Source of the DNA: Herbiconiux oxytropis
GTDB taxonomy: Bacteria; Actinomycetota; Actinomycetes; Actinomycetales; Microbacteriaceae
DNA: 64,000 bases
Assembly (NCBI RefSeq): GCF_024979315.1
Contig: NZ_JANLCK010000001.1
Span: 496,001 to 560,000, forward strand
Direction: 5' to 3'
Numbering within the stretch: position 1 is the first letter of the stretch; every line of letters starts with the position of its first letter. A program made the translations under genes and the position numbers. Below, piece after piece: positions 63,441 through 64,000 of this stretch. The notes beneath the pieces are model-generated. The model searched no databases. It was not told where the DNA came from and saw only the letters and a list, made by a program, of their open reading frames with translations.

Positions 63441-63962
63441 TCAGTGCAGGATGACCTTGAGCATGATGACGGCGAGTCCCACGAGCCCCGTGGCCAGCCC
63501 GCCGGCGATGCTCGCGTACCAGCGGGCACCGCGCTCGGCGAAGGCGAGGGTGCCGAGACCCGCGAGCAGCAGCACGCTCACGAGGAGCGCCAGCTGGTAG
63601 GCGAGGCGCTCGGGCAGCACGCCGCTCGCTCCCAAGGAGAGCACGAGGATCGGCAGGATGGCCGAGACGGGCAGTCCGGCCGCGTGGCGCACGGCGCGAG
63701 CGAGAGCCTCCCCCACCGGGATCTCGACCCCGTTGCGCCGGCCGTGCGTGGCGACGGTCGCGGCGAAGACGTGCGCGATCCAGAACACGAAGACCGTGAC
63801 CGAGACGGAGGTGATCATGTCGAAGTCGGTCTCGCCGTCCTCGATCAGCACGATCAGGGCGCTGACGATGATGGTCCCGTAGATCGACTCGGGCGTCACG
63901 AACTCATGCCGCAGCCGCCGCCACAGCCCCCCGACGGCCGCCGCCTCATTCACCTTCGTCAC
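63441..63962 (-). CDS. Conserved-type membrane protein
   Basis: 173 residues from GTG, with hydrophobic segments at about 28-42, 50-70, 98-115, 122-140 and 148-170. A charged stretch IEDGETDFDM (about 40-49) precedes the second segment. I do not recognise a family beyond a generic small membrane protein. It lies 81 bases upstream of the DUF6350 gene on the same strand. The final 38 bases of the window hold no feature. Confidence 0.65.
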   Translation of the reverse strand: MTKVNEAAAVGGLWRRLRHEFVTPESIYGTIIVSALIVLIEDGETDFDMITSVSVTVFVFWIAHVFAATVATHGRRNGVEIPVGEALARAVRHAAGLPVSAILPILVLSLGASGVLPERLAYQLALLVSVLLLAGLGTLAFAERGARWYASIAGGLATGLVGLAVIMLKVILH

Positions 63963-64000
63963 GCAACGATTCTGTCAGACCCCCGCAGCCAGAGGCCCCG

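Overview
The window is about 70% GC, with dense, mostly coding DNA on both strands, many GTG and several TTG starts, and frequent 4-base start/stop overlaps. The content is actinobacterial: CarD, SenX3/RegX3, GlnR, mycothiol synthase MshD, an LpqE-like lipoprotein, SigK/RskA and polyphosphate kinase next to a MutT1-like protein. The DUF7882-type protein (33124-33435) and the CWB2 surface proteins point to Microbacteriaceae. Genus cannot be set from sequence reading alone. No insertion sequence, prophage, integrase or CRISPR array is visible; this looks like ordinary chromosome.

Layout. 1-2.7 kb: ispDF and carD on the minus strand, with an LpqE-like lipoprotein diverging. 2.7-7.4 kb: regX3/senX3, divergent phoU, an alcohol dehydrogenase and gpmA. 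7.4-11.2 kb: a methyltransferase-like protein, a lipoprotein, psuG, a LysR regulator and trpF. 11.2-17.6 kb: a minus-strand operon (two small membrane proteins, nitrobindin-like protein, YgfZ, FUSC-type protein) diverging from glnR-mshD-zapE. 17.6-22.1 kb: two divergent secreted proteins with C-terminal CWB2 wall-binding repeats, one a beta-propeller and one a GH8 glycosidase. 22.2-29.6 kb: phosphate block ppk-mutT1-pstS-pstC-pstA-pstB. 29.6-34.4 kb: sigK-rskA, a conserved unknown, tRNA-Lys, DUF4436, DUF7882-type and aldose epimerase genes. 34.5-38.3 kb: a heterodimeric ABC exporter. 38.2-42.9 kb: folD, glyA (preceded by a ZTP riboswitch), an MFS transporter and purU. 42.9-52.3 kb: a complete N-acetylglucosamine (GlcNAc) catabolic cluster. 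52.3-54.9 kb: icd, a GNAT enzyme, an alkyltransferase-like protein and a lipoprotein. 54.9-58.5 kb: a second heterodimeric exporter. 58.6-64 kb: a membrane-anchored DDAH-like protein, purH, purN and two membrane proteins.

The genes form several functional sets. The two-component system, phoU, pst genes and ppk form a phosphate regulon, with direct-repeat PHO boxes ahead of pstS and (looser) phoU. The GlcNAc set covers import (binding protein and two permeases, no ATPase), NagZ, a ROK kinase, NagA, NagB and a ROK repressor, giving a route from chitobiose-like sugar to fructose-6-phosphate. GlyA, FolD, PurU, PurN, PurH and YgfZ all touch one-carbon folate metabolism, and the ZTP riboswitch ties glyA-folD to purine/folate stress.

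I found no clearly undescribed multi-gene system. The points most worth a second look are the membrane-anchored DDAH fusion, a symmetric promoter serving two apparently leaderless divergent genes, a duplicated 15-base leader in the GlcNAc importer operon, a palindrome shared by icd and a GNAT gene, the GH8/propeller CWB2 pair, and a branched inverted-repeat element upstream of sigK.
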